A DNA stretch of 39,140 nucleotides from an uncultured Verrucomicrobiales bacterium (GCA_949373085.1 CASICJ010000054.1:1-39140), one strand, 5' to 3'. Positions 17,804 to 25,715 are shown, counted from the stretch's first letter. Program-made: numbers and translations. Notes: generated by a model not told the origin, from the letters alone.

Positions 17804-20800
17804 ATGATGAAGAAAGCCTTCCTTATTCTCTCTTTCGGCACAGGGATACTCTCCGCTCAGACGAGCACTTTTATCACTGATGGTGATTGGCTCGATCCTG
17901 CCAACTGGGACACCGGCGCCGTCGTGCCCGACAACCAAACTGCTTTCATTAATGCTAATGCGGTCGTTGACCGGAATACCGGTAATGCTAATCTCGATAA
18001 TCCTTCTCGGATTGAGATCGGGTCTGGGCCCGGCATTTCCGGAAGTGTTACCGTAACTGGGGGAACTTTGAGTGGTGCTCATGGTGGGGGGAACGGGATC
18101 TTTGTTGGAGTCAATGGAGGAACTGGGACGCTTAGGGTTGAAGAGGGGGCAACTTACCGGTCTCAGGGTGGGACGATGCAGTTTGCAGTTGGTGATTTCT
18201 TGGGTGGAACAGGCTTTGTTTCAGTAGCTGGTGTGATGCAGATCTACAAATTCCTCAACGTGAACAATGGAACTTTTGAGATGCTGCCAGCCGGAAAGTG
18301 TAACCTTTTTAATTCTAATGACGCTAGCTCAATTGGTGCGGAGGGGACTCTTTCGTTTGTGATCGATGGTAGTGACGTGGGTTCTCTAGAGCGCTCTAAT
18401 ACGAATGGGCTCAACCTGACAATCGATGCGGCAGCGACTTTAAAAATAAACTTAGGTGGAGATTTTGAGCTCAATGATTCATGGACCTTGATGCGATACA
18501 CCTCATTTTCCGGTCAATTTAAGGAGGGTGAGTCTTTTACTAATGAGCAAGGTTACACTTTTGCGGTTGATTATGGGTCGGGCAATAATGATGCGGTGAC
18601 TCTCACGCTTACATCTGATTCAGAGCGTCCCAAGATTAGTAATCTGACTGCGACTCCTGCTGCAATTTCAGCCGGTGCCTCCAGCACCCTTACATGGACT
18701 GCTTCAAATTTTGATTCGCTCACTCTTGATCCTGGCGAAGTTGATTTGACTCTTCTGACTGAAACAACAATTTTTCCAACTGAATCAACCACTTATACGC
18801 TGACTGCGGTAAAAGGAGCTGCTTCAGTTTCCAGTGAAGTGACCGTAGTGGTCGATGAACTACCACAGATAAACTCGTTTACCGCGAGCGAACTGCTCAT
18901 TGCTCCAACTGAGTCCACAACCTTGGCTTGGGACGTGTCCGGTGCTGATTCTGTTGGGATTTTCCCCTCTTTTTCCTTCTTCGATGACGAAATCCAGACA
19001 ACAGGAAGCGATTCCATTTCGCCAATTGCTACAACGATTTTCACTCTTACCGCAACTAATGCAACCGGCAGTGTTAATGCCTCGTTGGAAATAGTGGTCG
19101 ACTCACTTGAAGCTGCTATTATTCATCTCTGGGATCCTTCGCTTCCTCGACAGACCAGCGGAGCTATCTTGGATTCGGTGGGCGGTAAAAATTTTGACAT
19201 CACAGGTGGCGAGCTGATTACTGGCTTGACTTCAGATTCAAATAATTTGAAGGCTGCTATCAATCGCGTGAATTTAGCGGCGAATACCGGTGGGGATATG
19301 GGGCTTGGTTTTCCAACGCAAGATACCTCATTCGAAATTTGGGTAATGCCCGGTGAACTCAGCGATGACTATCAGGTAATTTTTGAAACCGGCGGTCCGT
19401 CTGAGGGGTCTGCTATTTTGATGAATTCAATTATGCTGCGATTTCTTCACAGCACTGGGGATGTAAACACGCTGGATCTTGAGGTTCCTTTAACTTTGAT
19501 CAACCCGACGGACTTTGTTCAGATCCTAGTCACTCTGGATTCTGAAGCTCAGGTTGTTAACGCGTATGTCAAAGGATCTGCTGGTGGTGCTATTTCGGCA
19601 AGTGCGACAGCTCTAATCGGAGTTCCGAATGGTCGGGCTAGCCTATTTACTTGGTCCGGATTTGGAGGAGGTGCCGATGGCGCGCTGGGCGGAACGGGAG
19701 GAATAGCCCCTCTGGGTGTCACAAGCTTCAAGGGTTCTGTGGGCTTATTTAAAATCTACGATCGAGCATTAACTGAAGCAGAAGCAGATGAAGCTTATCT
19801 CAAAGTTGCCGATAGAATTACCGAAAGTGATAGCGATTTTGATGGGCTTCCGGACTTCTGGGAAACCAGATTTTTTGGTGATCTAGCACAGAGCTCAGCG
19901 GATAATAATGACGACGACGGGTTGACAAACCTGGAAGAGTTATTTGCCGGAAGCAATCCAACTTTGGCCGATTCTGATGCAGATGGTTTGGATGATGATG
20001 TTGAGATTTCTCTCGCTGAGCCGACTGATGTAAATAATCCGGATACGGATGGGGATGGTTTAACGGATGGGGAAGAGGTGAATGGCAATCCGTCTAGTAA
20101 TCCTTTGATCGTCGATTCGGATTTTGATGGCTTTGATGATTTTTTCGAGGTGTCGATTGGTTCAGACCCCAATGATTTTAATAGTCTGCCACCGGCTGAT
20201 GAAGTGGGGATACCACTTGCAAACTTAAATACTCTCGGAACAGGCAGTTCGTTTGATGCTCTTTTTAGTGTAGCAGATACACTGGATGTGAGTTTTAAAA
20301 TGCTCGTGGAGTTTGAGGAGAAAGTTGATGGGGATCGGGAAGTGATTTTCGAAACTGGTGGGGCAACGGTTGGGATTTCGCTGACTTATGAAGCCGGCAA
20401 CAACCTGGTTTATCGGGCCTCTGGTAGTGGAGGACTTGAGCTCGCAGTGGCAGCCCATACTCTCACTGAAAGACAGCTTGCGGGTGGAGAGATTTCAGTA
20501 GTCGTAACGTACGATGTTGCTGACGAAAATGGTGACTCGGTCATTGCAATCTATTTGGATGGAGCTTTGGTTGCGTCTGATTTTAAACCTTTGGGTGGTG
20601 ACTGGACTGGCACTAATGGTTCCGCGTTTGGGGTTGCTAGTGAAATCATGGCTGGTGATGGAATGAATGGAGGGTTGACGGGGATTACTTTTGCTTCGGG
20701 CTCTATCAACACGAGTAAGGGGCTTACTGTTTACAGTGACACCCTCTTTATGGGTGGACCCGAAGCGGCTTTAGTCATAACGAATTTAATCTCGGATCGA

Positions 20801-20986
20801 GAGGCTGGGACGGTGATGCTGACTTTCGATTCGAGGCCGGGTCAGAGCTATACGATCGAGCGCTCATTTGATCTTGTCACCTTTGATGTAATTGAAACAG
20901 GAATTACCTCGCTTGGTGACGAGACCAACTCACCAGTAATCGCTGCACCAGAGTTGCGGTCATTCTACCGGGTAGTCGAGGAGTAA
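17804..20986 (+). CDS. Large secreted multidomain protein: beta-helix-like N-terminus, two Ig-like modules, two LamG-like domains, calcium-type repeats
   Basis: 1060 residues from ATG 17804 (MMKKAFLILSFGTGILSA signal peptide; a TTG at 17795 is less likely). Residues ~20-270 resemble autotransporter/PEP-CTERM-type repeat strands (GSVTVTGGTLSGAHGGGNG, GTGTLRVEEGATY). Residues ~275-430 contain two similar Ig-like modules ending TTTYTLTAVKG and TTIFTLTATNA. Residues ~430-670 and ~800-960 look LamG/concanavalin-like. Between them (~675-790) is a run of DxDxDGLxD repeats as in thrombospondin type-3/calcium-binding linkers. The C-terminus (PGQSYTIERSFDLVTF...FYRVVEE) is the short module often ending secreted verrucomicrobial proteins. 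It probably binds or adheres to glycans outside the cell; no catalytic site seen. Confidence 0.8.
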   Translation: MMKKAFLILSFGTGILSAQTSTFITDGDWLDPANWDTGAVVPDNQTAFINANAVVDRNTGNANLDNPSRIEIGSGPGISGSVTVTGGTLSGAHGGGNGIFVGVNGGTGTLRVEEGATYRSQGGTMQFAVGDFLGGTGFVSVAGVMQIYKFLNVNNGTFEMLPAGKCNLFNSNDASSIGAEGTLSFVIDGSDVGSLERSNTNGLNLTIDAAATLKINLGGDFELNDSWTLMRYTSFSGQFKEGESFTNEQGYTFAVDYGSGNNDAVTLTLTSDSERPKISNLTATPAAISAGASSTLTWTASNFDSLTLDPGEVDLTLLTETTIFPTESTTYTLTAVKGAASVSSEVTVVVDELPQINSFTASELLIAPTESTTLAWDVSGADSVGIFPSFSFFDDEIQTTGSDSISPIATTIFTLTATNATGSVNASLEIVVDSLEAAIIHLWDPSLPRQTSGAILDSVGGKNFDITGGELITGLTSDSNNLKAAINRVNLAANTGGDMGLGFPTQDTSFEIWVMPGELSDDYQVIFETGGPSEGSAILMNSIMLRFLHSTGDVNTLDLEVPLTLINPTDFVQILVTLDSEAQVVNAYVKGSAGGAISASATALIGVPNGRASLFTWSGFGGGADGALGGTGGIAPLGVTSFKGSVGLFKIYDRALTEAEADEAYLKVADRITESDSDFDGLPDFWETRFFGDLAQSSADNNDDDGLTNLEELFAGSNPTLADSDADGLDDDVEISLAEPTDVNNPDTDGDGLTDGEEVNGNPSSNPLIVDSDFDGFDDFFEVSIGSDPNDFNSLPPADEVGIPLANLNTLGTGSSFDALFSVADTLDVSFKMLVEFEEKVDGDREVIFETGGATVGISLTYEAGNNLVYRASGSGGLELAVAAHTLTERQLAGGEISVVVTYDVADENGDSVIAIYLDGALVASDFKPLGGDWTGTNGSAFGVASEIMAGDGMNGGLTGITFASGSINTSKGLTVYSDTLFMGGPEAALVITNLISDREAGTVMLTFDSRPGQSYTIERSFDLVTFDVIETGITSLGDETNSPVIAAPELRSFYRVVEE

Positions 20987-21138
20987 GAGCTTCCAGCTTT
21001 TTCATAGGGAAGGATAATTTGAGGTAGGTTTTTTGACTTGGAAAACCTTTTGAGTTTCTAAGTCCCAGTCGGGCAGCTTGAAATCAGAGGTTCAAAACCC
21101 TTTTACGATGGTGCTTTCTCTGCTATTTCGCTCATACC

Positions 21139-21660
21139 TTGACGCGCGAGACAGAAAAGCCGACCGGACATCTTCCAGTTCCGTTGATCACTTTTAGCTT
21201 TGTATCCCTTTTTTTGGGGACTGCGACTGAGGCCATGGGTGCTTTTGATGGCTTGAATGAATGGGTGCGAGGACTTTGGGTCACAAATGGTCTGGAGATT
21301 CGGGGCGAGATGGGGCTGCCTGGAAAAACTGGAATTGTTCTCACTGCCGCTGCGTCCTTTGGTTTGATTGCCGCGATTCTAGGGACACCAGGAAGCGCAC
21401 GGAGATTGATTTTGGGCGCTTCGGTATCACTTTTGAGTTTTACCCTGGTTCCGGTCTTTGCCGTATGGGGTTATTTTTGGAAACCATTCGGACTAATTCT
21501 GGCCGTTATATGGTCTTGGTTTTCCGCTACGGTTTACGCCCAGACTCATAGAATGCCCTGTGAAGGTCGGCGGGGAGATGATGCCCAAAATGTTATTCGC
21601 CTTAAAGAGGGGGAGCATATGACTAAACAACACTCGAGTCGCGCAGATGGCCAAGGTTGA
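21139..21660 (+). CDS. Hypothetical membrane protein upstream of recR
   Basis: 173 residues from a TTG start, with about four hydrophobic helices (residues ~14-35, ~63-85, ~92-110, ~115-133) and a polar C-terminal tail. No family recognised. The 3' end overlaps the recR start by 14 bases, which suggests translational coupling in a two-gene operon. The TTG is the only candidate start before an upstream stop, so the N-terminus is uncertain. Confidence 0.55.
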   Translation: MTRETEKPTGHLPVPLITFSFVSLFLGTATEAMGAFDGLNEWVRGLWVTNGLEIRGEMGLPGKTGIVLTAAASFGLIAAILGTPGSARRLILGASVSLLSFTLVPVFAVWGYFWKPFGLILAVIWSWFSATVYAQTHRMPCEGRRGDDAQNVIRLKEGEHMTKQHSSRADGQG

Positions 21661-22246
21661 GTATCCTTTCGAAGTCCGCTCTTTGGTAGCGGAGTTGAAG
21701 CGTTTGCCGGGAGTTGGACCTAGGAGCGCCGAACGAATTGCCGTGTATCTTTTACAAAATCCTAAAGCGGCGCCGATGGATCTCTCGAGTGCTCTCAAGG
21801 ATTGCTACGAGGTTGTTAAGGCTTGTGCAACTTGTGGTTTTTTTACGGGTCAATCTGGTTGCGCCGTTTGTAGTAAACAAGGAAGAGATACTCAGCTGCT
21901 CTGTGTGGTGGAGCAACCCACCGACATTTTACCGATTGAGCGGTCAGGAGTTTTCCGAGGACTCTATCATTGCCTAGGGGGAAAGCTTTCGCCTCTTGAT
22001 GATGTGCGTCCCGAAGATCTCCGTATCGGCGGATTGATACGCCGAGTTCGTGAAAACCCGGGAAGCGAAGTCATTTTGGCAACTAGTTCTGATGTTGAAG
22101 GTGAAGCGACGGCGAATTATCTGTATGAAGTGCTCGAAAGTACGGGATGCCAGGTGACGCGTCTCGCCCAAGGTCTTCCAGCCGGAGGAGGATTAGAGTT
22201 TGCAGATGAGTTAACGCTCTCGCGGGCCTTTGAGGGAAGGCGCTAA
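21647..22246 (+). CDS. recR: Recombination mediator protein RecR
   Basis: 199 residues, the standard RecR length. In order: a helix-hairpin-helix (RLPGVGPRSAERIAVYLL, ~19-37), a four-cysteine zinc finger (C60, C63, C72, C75), a Toprim domain (LLCVVEQPTDILPIERSG; LATSSDVEGEATANYL), and the C-terminal Walker-B-like GLPAGGGLEFADELTL. With RecF and RecO it loads RecA at single-stranded gaps. All expected residues are present. Confidence 0.97.
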   Translation: MAKVEYPFEVRSLVAELKRLPGVGPRSAERIAVYLLQNPKAAPMDLSSALKDCYEVVKACATCGFFTGQSGCAVCSKQGRDTQLLCVVEQPTDILPIERSGVFRGLYHCLGGKLSPLDDVRPEDLRIGGLIRRVRENPGSEVILATSSDVEGEATANYLYEVLESTGCQVTRLAQGLPAGGGLEFADELTLSRAFEGRR

Positions 22247-22276
22247 AAAACGCGGTTCCCTGAGGAGCACCGCGTT
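22245..22276 (-). terminator. Intrinsic terminator of the azurin-like gene
   Basis: 8-base stem AACGCGGT / ACCGCGTT (22249-22256 with 22269-22276). On the minus strand it is followed by six T. It lies between convergent recR and the cupredoxin gene and touches the recR stop codon; it may also help end the recR transcript. Confidence 0.75.
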
Positions 22277-22302
22277 CTAGAGGGTAGGGCCAGCTAGGAA
22301 AA

Positions 22303-22788
22303 TTACTTAACAGTGATCTTACCCTGCATCAGAGCGAAGTGTCCGGGAAAGCTACAAAGATACTGATACTCCCCGGCCTCTTTAATGCTGAACGTGACCG
22401 AGTCAGACTCACCACCGCCCAGAACCTTGGTTTTGGCAATGACGGCTTTCTTAGAGGCCTCGTCGACTGGAATGTAGTTAGTGGCGGCCGCAGTCATCGC
22501 TTTGCTTGCCCAACCCGCTAGGTTGGTTCCTTTTTGAAGGATGACGAGATTATGCCCCATCGCAATTTTGGGAAGTTTCCCAACGTGTTTAAGAGTTATT
22601 TTGACGGTATCGCCAGCTTTGATTTCAAAAGCTTTTTTGTTGAACTGCATCTGATCGTTTGCTTCCACCACGACTTCTTGATCAACCTTCTTTTCGGTGT
22701 TGTCATTTTCGGGTTGTGCAAAAACAGTCGCTGGGGAGAGAACGAGAGCTGCGGCAAAGAGCTTGGAAGTAACTTTTTTCATATGCAA
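22303..22788 (-). CDS. Azurin-like periplasmic copper protein
   Basis: 161 residues; a second Met two codons in may be the true start. The signal peptide ends near TVFA. The mature protein has a type-1 copper site with azurin spacing: His79 (AMGHNLVIL), then C145-x4-H150-x3-M154 (CSFPGHFALM). The helix-containing insertion between His and Cys (LAGWASKAMTAAATNYIP) is also azurin-like. It should carry single electrons between periplasmic oxidoreductases and is a candidate partner for the copper-fused and PQQ-type dehydrogenases nearby. Azurin, rather than plastocyanin, is favoured by the C-x4-H-x3-M spacing. Confidence 0.93.
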   Translation of the reverse strand: MHMKKVTSKLFAAALVLSPATVFAQPENDNTEKKVDQEVVVEANDQMQFNKKAFEIKAGDTVKITLKHVGKLPKIAMGHNLVILQKGTNLAGWASKAMTAAATNYIPVDEASKKAVIAKTKVLGGGESDSVTFSIKEAGEYQYLCSFPGHFALMQGKITVK

Positions 22789-22858
22789 TTATAAGATGTG
22801 TGAATGAGACAAATCCGCAAGTGGTAATATTTCAATTTTAGTAATAGTATTTTTGGTT

Positions 22859-23446
22859 TTATTGGATGCGAAAGGTACGTCCTTTTCCGCTGGTCCAGGC
22901 CTGATAAAGAGATCCGTAAAGAGCATTGAGCTCGACTTCGTTCATGATACGAAACTCGATGGTGCGAGCGTGTGTTGTCGTTGGGTAGCTTTTCTGCGCC
23001 ATTTCATCAGCTTTGGTTCCGGTTCGGCTCTGTCCACGATTGCGAAGTTGTTCGGCCCGCTTTTGAATTCGGGCGAGAGCGTTAAAAGTGGTGTCTTTTG
23101 TAATAGGTTCAATGTAGTAAAAGCGGGCAAGGGCTGTGCCCGTAGTGTCTACTGTGGCCTCGGTGACAAGGAGGGTGCCGTCAAGAACGTAGGAATGTTT
23201 GCTGACTGAGGTGATTGCACCAAGATTTACAGAATATTCGCCACCAGGAAGACTGCATTCCCAACGGCGCTTTTGGTTTTCGTCGTCATTAACCCCTTCA
23301 AGCGTCTTCTCGTCCTTTTCATCTTGTTCATTCTGCTCTTGTTGTTGGTTAGTCGAGTTCTGTTGACCACCGCTAGGAGAAGCGGTTTGAGCGGTAATAA
23401 AAAGCGCTGAAAGTAGATAGGTGAGTAGAAATGGGATAGGTTTCAT
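22859..23446 (-). CDS. Exported protein of unknown function
   Basis: 195 residues: signal peptide (MKPIPFLLTYLLSALFITA), then a low-complexity Gln/Glu/Asn/Asp linker (~20-60), then a ~130-residue folded part with a WECSLPGGEYSVNLGAITSVS start and a helical region around RIQKRAEQLRNRGQ. No family recognised. It follows the azurin-like gene's promoter region in the same orientation, about 70 bases upstream of it, so the two could be cotranscribed. Confidence 0.65.
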   Translation of the reverse strand: MKPIPFLLTYLLSALFITAQTASPSGGQQNSTNQQQEQNEQDEKDEKTLEGVNDDENQKRRWECSLPGGEYSVNLGAITSVSKHSYVLDGTLLVTEATVDTTGTALARFYYIEPITKDTTFNALARIQKRAEQLRNRGQSRTGTKADEMAQKSYPTTTHARTIEFRIMNEVELNALYGSLYQAWTSGKGRTFRIQ

Positions 23447-23544
23447 TTGGTCATAAATATTATTTGATCCTGGTCAGACGTCAAAGTCTGAATTTCAAGA
23501 TCGCTACGGATTGAAATTGGCCTCCGTTTCATTACTCTCATGGT

Positions 23545-24024
23545 ATGGGGGAATATCGATCGAATGTTGCGGCTTTGATAATCAACAAGGATGGTTACCT
23601 TCTTGTCTGTGAGAGATTACTGAACCCCGGTGCTTGGCAATTTCCACAGGGAGGAGTTGACGAGGGTGAATCGCTGGAAGCAGCAATCTTGAGGGAGATA
23701 GAGGAAGAGATTGGTCTTAAGCCAAAAGACTACAAAATCGAAAGTTCGAAGGGTGTTTATCGATATGACTTCCCTCCTGAAGCACAGAACAACAAGCCTC
23801 CTTACAAAGCCGGTTTTGTGGGTCAGGAGCAAACTTACTTCCTTTGCCAGATTAATGAAGGGGTGACCAAGGTGAATTTAATGCAAGAGCCCCGCGAGTT
23901 TCGTTCGGCGAAGTGGATTCGGCCTAATGATTTTGAGTTGGCGTGGCTGCCCGATTTTAAAAAGAAAACCTACCAAAAAGTGATGAGTGATTTCTTTGGA
24001 GTGCAGTTGATCGTGGTCAGCTGA
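23545..24024 (+). CDS. rppH: RNA pyrophosphohydrolase-type Nudix hydrolase
   Basis: 159 residues. The Nudix box is complete (GGVDEGESLEAAILREIEEE then IGL, residues 36-58), giving the metal-binding Glu residues. The surrounding pattern YRSNVAALIINKDGYLLVCER, GAWQFPQGG, YDFP and QEQTYFLCQ is typical of RppH/dinucleoside polyphosphate hydrolases. RppH removes pyrophosphate from 5'-triphosphate RNA and so starts decay. An Ap4A hydrolase activity is the main alternative. The gene ends in TGA, a normal stop. Confidence 0.88.
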   Translation: MGEYRSNVAALIINKDGYLLVCERLLNPGAWQFPQGGVDEGESLEAAILREIEEEIGLKPKDYKIESSKGVYRYDFPPEAQNNKPPYKAGFVGQEQTYFLCQINEGVTKVNLMQEPREFRSAKWIRPNDFELAWLPDFKKKTYQKVMSDFFGVQLIVVS

Positions 24025-24035
24025 TGTGTGAGGTG

Positions 24036-24070
24036 AAAAAAGCCCGCCACTCCGGAAGGGGAGGGCGGGT
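24036..24070 (-). terminator. Intrinsic terminator of the peroxiredoxin gene
   Basis: GC-rich stem CCCGCC / GGCGGG plus a G-U pair, with a 15-base loop. On the minus strand a run of six T follows. It lies between convergent rppH and the peroxiredoxin gene. Confidence 0.8.
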
Positions 24071-24090
24071 CAAGGTTTTGGGAAAATGAC

Positions 24091-24585
24091 TTAGGAAAGC
24101 TCGCCGAGTCTGGCTTTGATCGCTTCGAAATCAGGAAGGTCGCCAGGGCTGTCGTTGACTTGGGCGTATTGGACGATACCGGATTTATCGATGAGGAAAG
24201 CGGAGCGTTTAGGAACTCCTCCCATGATGAGGTTCTTCTCGGGGAGAAATTGATCATAGGCGATACCATAGGCTTCCGTAGCTTTATGATCGTAGTCGGA
24301 TAGGAGCTGGAGACTAATGCCTTCCTTTTCGGCCCATGCTGCTTGGGCAAATGGATTATCACCGGAGATTCCGAGGACTTTGCAGTTCAGATCAGAGTAA
24401 GCTCCAAGACCAGCGGAGATGTCACAAAACTCTTGCGTGCAGACACCGGTGAAGGCCATGGGGACAAAAAGGATTAGGATGTTCTGCTCACCGGTTATTT
24501 TGGAGAGAGTGACAACTTCGGGACCACCTTCGCCGAGTCCGACGAGGGAGAAATCAGGGGCATGATCGCCAATTTGGATGCTCAT
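24091..24585 (-). CDS. Peroxiredoxin (AhpE/BCP type)
   Basis: 164 residues of the AhpC/TSA fold: GDHAPDFSLVGLG start, LFVPMAFTGVCTQEFC active site, GISGDNPFAQAAWAEKEGI, FLIDKSGIVQYAQV. The peroxidatic Cys is C49 in the P-x3-T-x2-C motif. C54 at C-x4-C spacing matches the resolving Cys of atypical two-Cys BCP enzymes, while the flanks are AhpE-like. It reduces peroxides with thiol donors. It has its own terminators on both sides and so is a single-gene unit, but it lies directly downstream of the selenoprotein candidate. Confidence 0.93.
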   Translation of the reverse strand: MSIQIGDHAPDFSLVGLGEGGPEVVTLSKITGEQNILILFVPMAFTGVCTQEFCDISAGLGAYSDLNCKVLGISGDNPFAQAAWAEKEGISLQLLSDYDHKATEAYGIAYDQFLPEKNLIMGGVPKRSAFLIDKSGIVQYAQVNDSPGDLPDFEAIKARLGELS

Positions 24586-24672
24586 ATCGGTGGGATCATA
24601 GTTGAGGTTGATGGGATGGAAACTGAGAAATACGAAAAAATGTTAGAGGGCCTTCTGAATGTCTGAATAAAG

Positions 24673-24703
24673 AAAAACCCGAGCCGTTTCAACGACTCGG
24701 GTT
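24673..24703 (-). terminator. Intrinsic terminator of the selenoprotein candidate gene
   Basis: Near-perfect 13-base arms (AACCCGAGCCGTT / AACGACTCGGGTT, one mismatch) with a two-base core, followed on the minus strand by TTTTTCTTT. It sits 33 bases after the TAG stop of the 24736-25302 frame. A functional-looking terminator after the full-length frame supports the full length as the real gene. Confidence 0.88.
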
Positions 24704-24735
24704 TCTCAGTTTGAGATTGTTTTATCTGATGAGAG

Positions 24736-25302
24736 CTAGAGCGGGCTGCTGGCTAACTTGGTTGCCTTTTTGATGACAGATTTGCGTTTCTTGGTCATTT
24801 CACCAATTTTTTCCCCATCGTAAGAGTCGGCAGTAGCCATGAGGAGGGTAATAGAACCTGCGTTTACAAAAGCAGCACTCACTTCTTCCAATTTTTCGAG
24901 ATCGGCACGCAATCTCTCATTGGTTTGCGCTCATGTGCCACCGGTGACGGCGATTGCGTAAGCTTCCTTTGGTGCAGCAATTTTCCTTTGCATGACGCGC
25001 TCGAGTTTAAGACCACCAGCTTTCAATGCTTTCCCCACGTTGACGCGGGTGAATTTTACATCTTCGCTTTTGGTAGTCACGAAAGCAGTCATGCCAGAGA
25101 GCATCACTTTCTCAACGCCACCTATTTTACTCAAGGCCACACGGGCCTTTTTTGCAGCACTTCACCCACCACCGCTGAAGGATACGGTGTATCCGCCGAT
25201 GGTCGATGCAGCGACGTCTTCAGCATCAGCCGGGGCAGCATTCGCTACCGGGGCTATTGCTCCGAAGGCACACATCATGCCAAATCTAATTGTTGCGTTC
25301 AT
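24736..25302 (-). CDS. Selenoprotein candidate: exported tandem HMA/MerP-like protein with two in-frame TGA (Sec47, Sec124)
   Basis: The frame runs from ATG 25302 to TAG 24738-24736: 188 codons with two internal TGA, at 25164-25162 and 24933-24931. Residues 1-22 are a signal peptide (MNATIRFGMMCAFGAIAPVA, cleavage near ANA). Residues ~37-105 and ~113-180 each show the beta-alpha-beta-beta-alpha-beta order of heavy-metal-associated domains, e.g. GGYTVSFSGGGU, SAAKKARVALSKIGGVEKV, then AYAIAVTGGTU, AQTNERLRADLEKLEEV. Both TGA codons replace the first Cys of the HMA GxTCxxC loop and lie 77 residues apart. The second loop Cys is Ala or Thr, and no Cys exists outside the signal peptide. SECIS-like hairpins follow both. 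The role is probably periplasmic binding of soft metals or selenol redox chemistry. The alternative is a pseudogene with two nonsense mutations. Confidence 0.78.
24888..24923 (-). promoter_or_regulatory. SECIS-like stem-loop after TGA 2
   Basis: Two-tier hairpin: CCAAT/ATTGG, then an internal loop, then GAGAT/ATCTC, closed by a 9-base loop TGCGTGCCG. The apical loop begins 20 bases after the TGA and has G as its second base, meeting the general rules for bacterial SECIS elements (apical loop about 16-37 bases downstream, G in the first two loop positions). Confidence 0.55.
25133..25149 (-). promoter_or_regulatory. SECIS-like stem-loop after TGA 1
   Basis: Perfect 6-base stem AAGGCC/GGCCTT with loop CGTGT. 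The loop starts 19 bases after the TGA and has G as its second base, fitting the bacterial SECIS pattern recognised by SelB. No conserved bulged U as in E. coli fdhF is evident; that bulge is not universal. Confidence 0.55.
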
Positions 25303-25387
25303 TTCATTACTAGGTTAACGCACCAAGATGGCCCTGCAAGTGGAGTTTTTCAGTTTGTTGTTGTAAGTAAGCTTTTGAAAATTGAAT

Positions 25388-25422
25388 AAAAAAACGCCTC
25401 GGAGGAAAAATCCTACGAGGCG
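25388..25422 (-). terminator. Intrinsic terminator of rpsU
   Basis: Stem CGCCTCG-G-AGGA / TCCT-A-CGAGGCG with loop AAAA, followed on the minus strand by seven T. It separates rpsU from the selenoprotein candidate, so that gene needs its own promoter in 25303-25387. Confidence 0.93.
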
Positions 25423-25457
25423 GTAGTTGGTTGGAGCTTATTTTGTATCAGAAATTT

Positions 25458-25715
25458 TTATTTTTCGTTCCGGGCAGCTTTAGTTGCCTCGGCTGTGGCA
25501 ACCTGAGACTCACTTTGGAATTTCCAACGAACCTTGTTACGCTTGGGAGCAGTGCGGGCCTTACGAATTGCGCGGACGATGTTGCTTTCATGGGAGCGGC
25601 GACGGCGCATTTCCTCAAGAATGCCCTCGGTATCGAGCTTGGTTTTCAAGCGCTTCAGTGCGCGATCGACACTCTCTCCACTTTTGACATTAACGCCACG
25701 AATATGCTTTTCCAT
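25458..25715 (-). CDS. rpsU: 30S ribosomal protein bS21
   Basis: 85 residues. The bS21 core is clear: VNVKSGESVDRALKRLKTKL, then GILEEMRRRRSHES and a basic stretch VRAIRKARTAPKRNK. It binds near the anti-Shine-Dalgarno region of 16S rRNA and affects initiation. A C-terminal extension (WKFQSESQVATAEATKAARN) is longer than in E. coli (71 residues). Monocistronic, with a strong terminator. Confidence 0.92.
   Translation of the reverse strand: MEKHIRGVNVKSGESVDRALKRLKTKLDTEGILEEMRRRRSHESNIVRAIRKARTAPKRNKVRWKFQSESQVATAEATKAARNEK

Noticed and set aside
21085..21100. GGTTCAAAACCC resembling a tRNA T-arm
   Set aside because: No matching anticodon arm, D-arm or acceptor stem could be found around it.
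24931..25140. A 69-residue minus-strand ORF as a stand-alone gene
   Set aside because: It is the middle section of the recoded 24736-25302 frame, between the two TGA codons; its GTG 'start' lies inside the first SECIS-like stem-loop and cuts an HMA helix.
24736..25302. Global reassignment of TGA to a sense codon
   Set aside because: The sulfatase (17687-17689) and the Nudix hydrolase (24022-24024) end normally in TGA at their expected family lengths.
24925..25389. A plus-strand 154-residue ORF across the selenoprotein region
   Set aside because: No recognisable domain, unusual composition, and it is the antisense shadow of the minus-strand frame.
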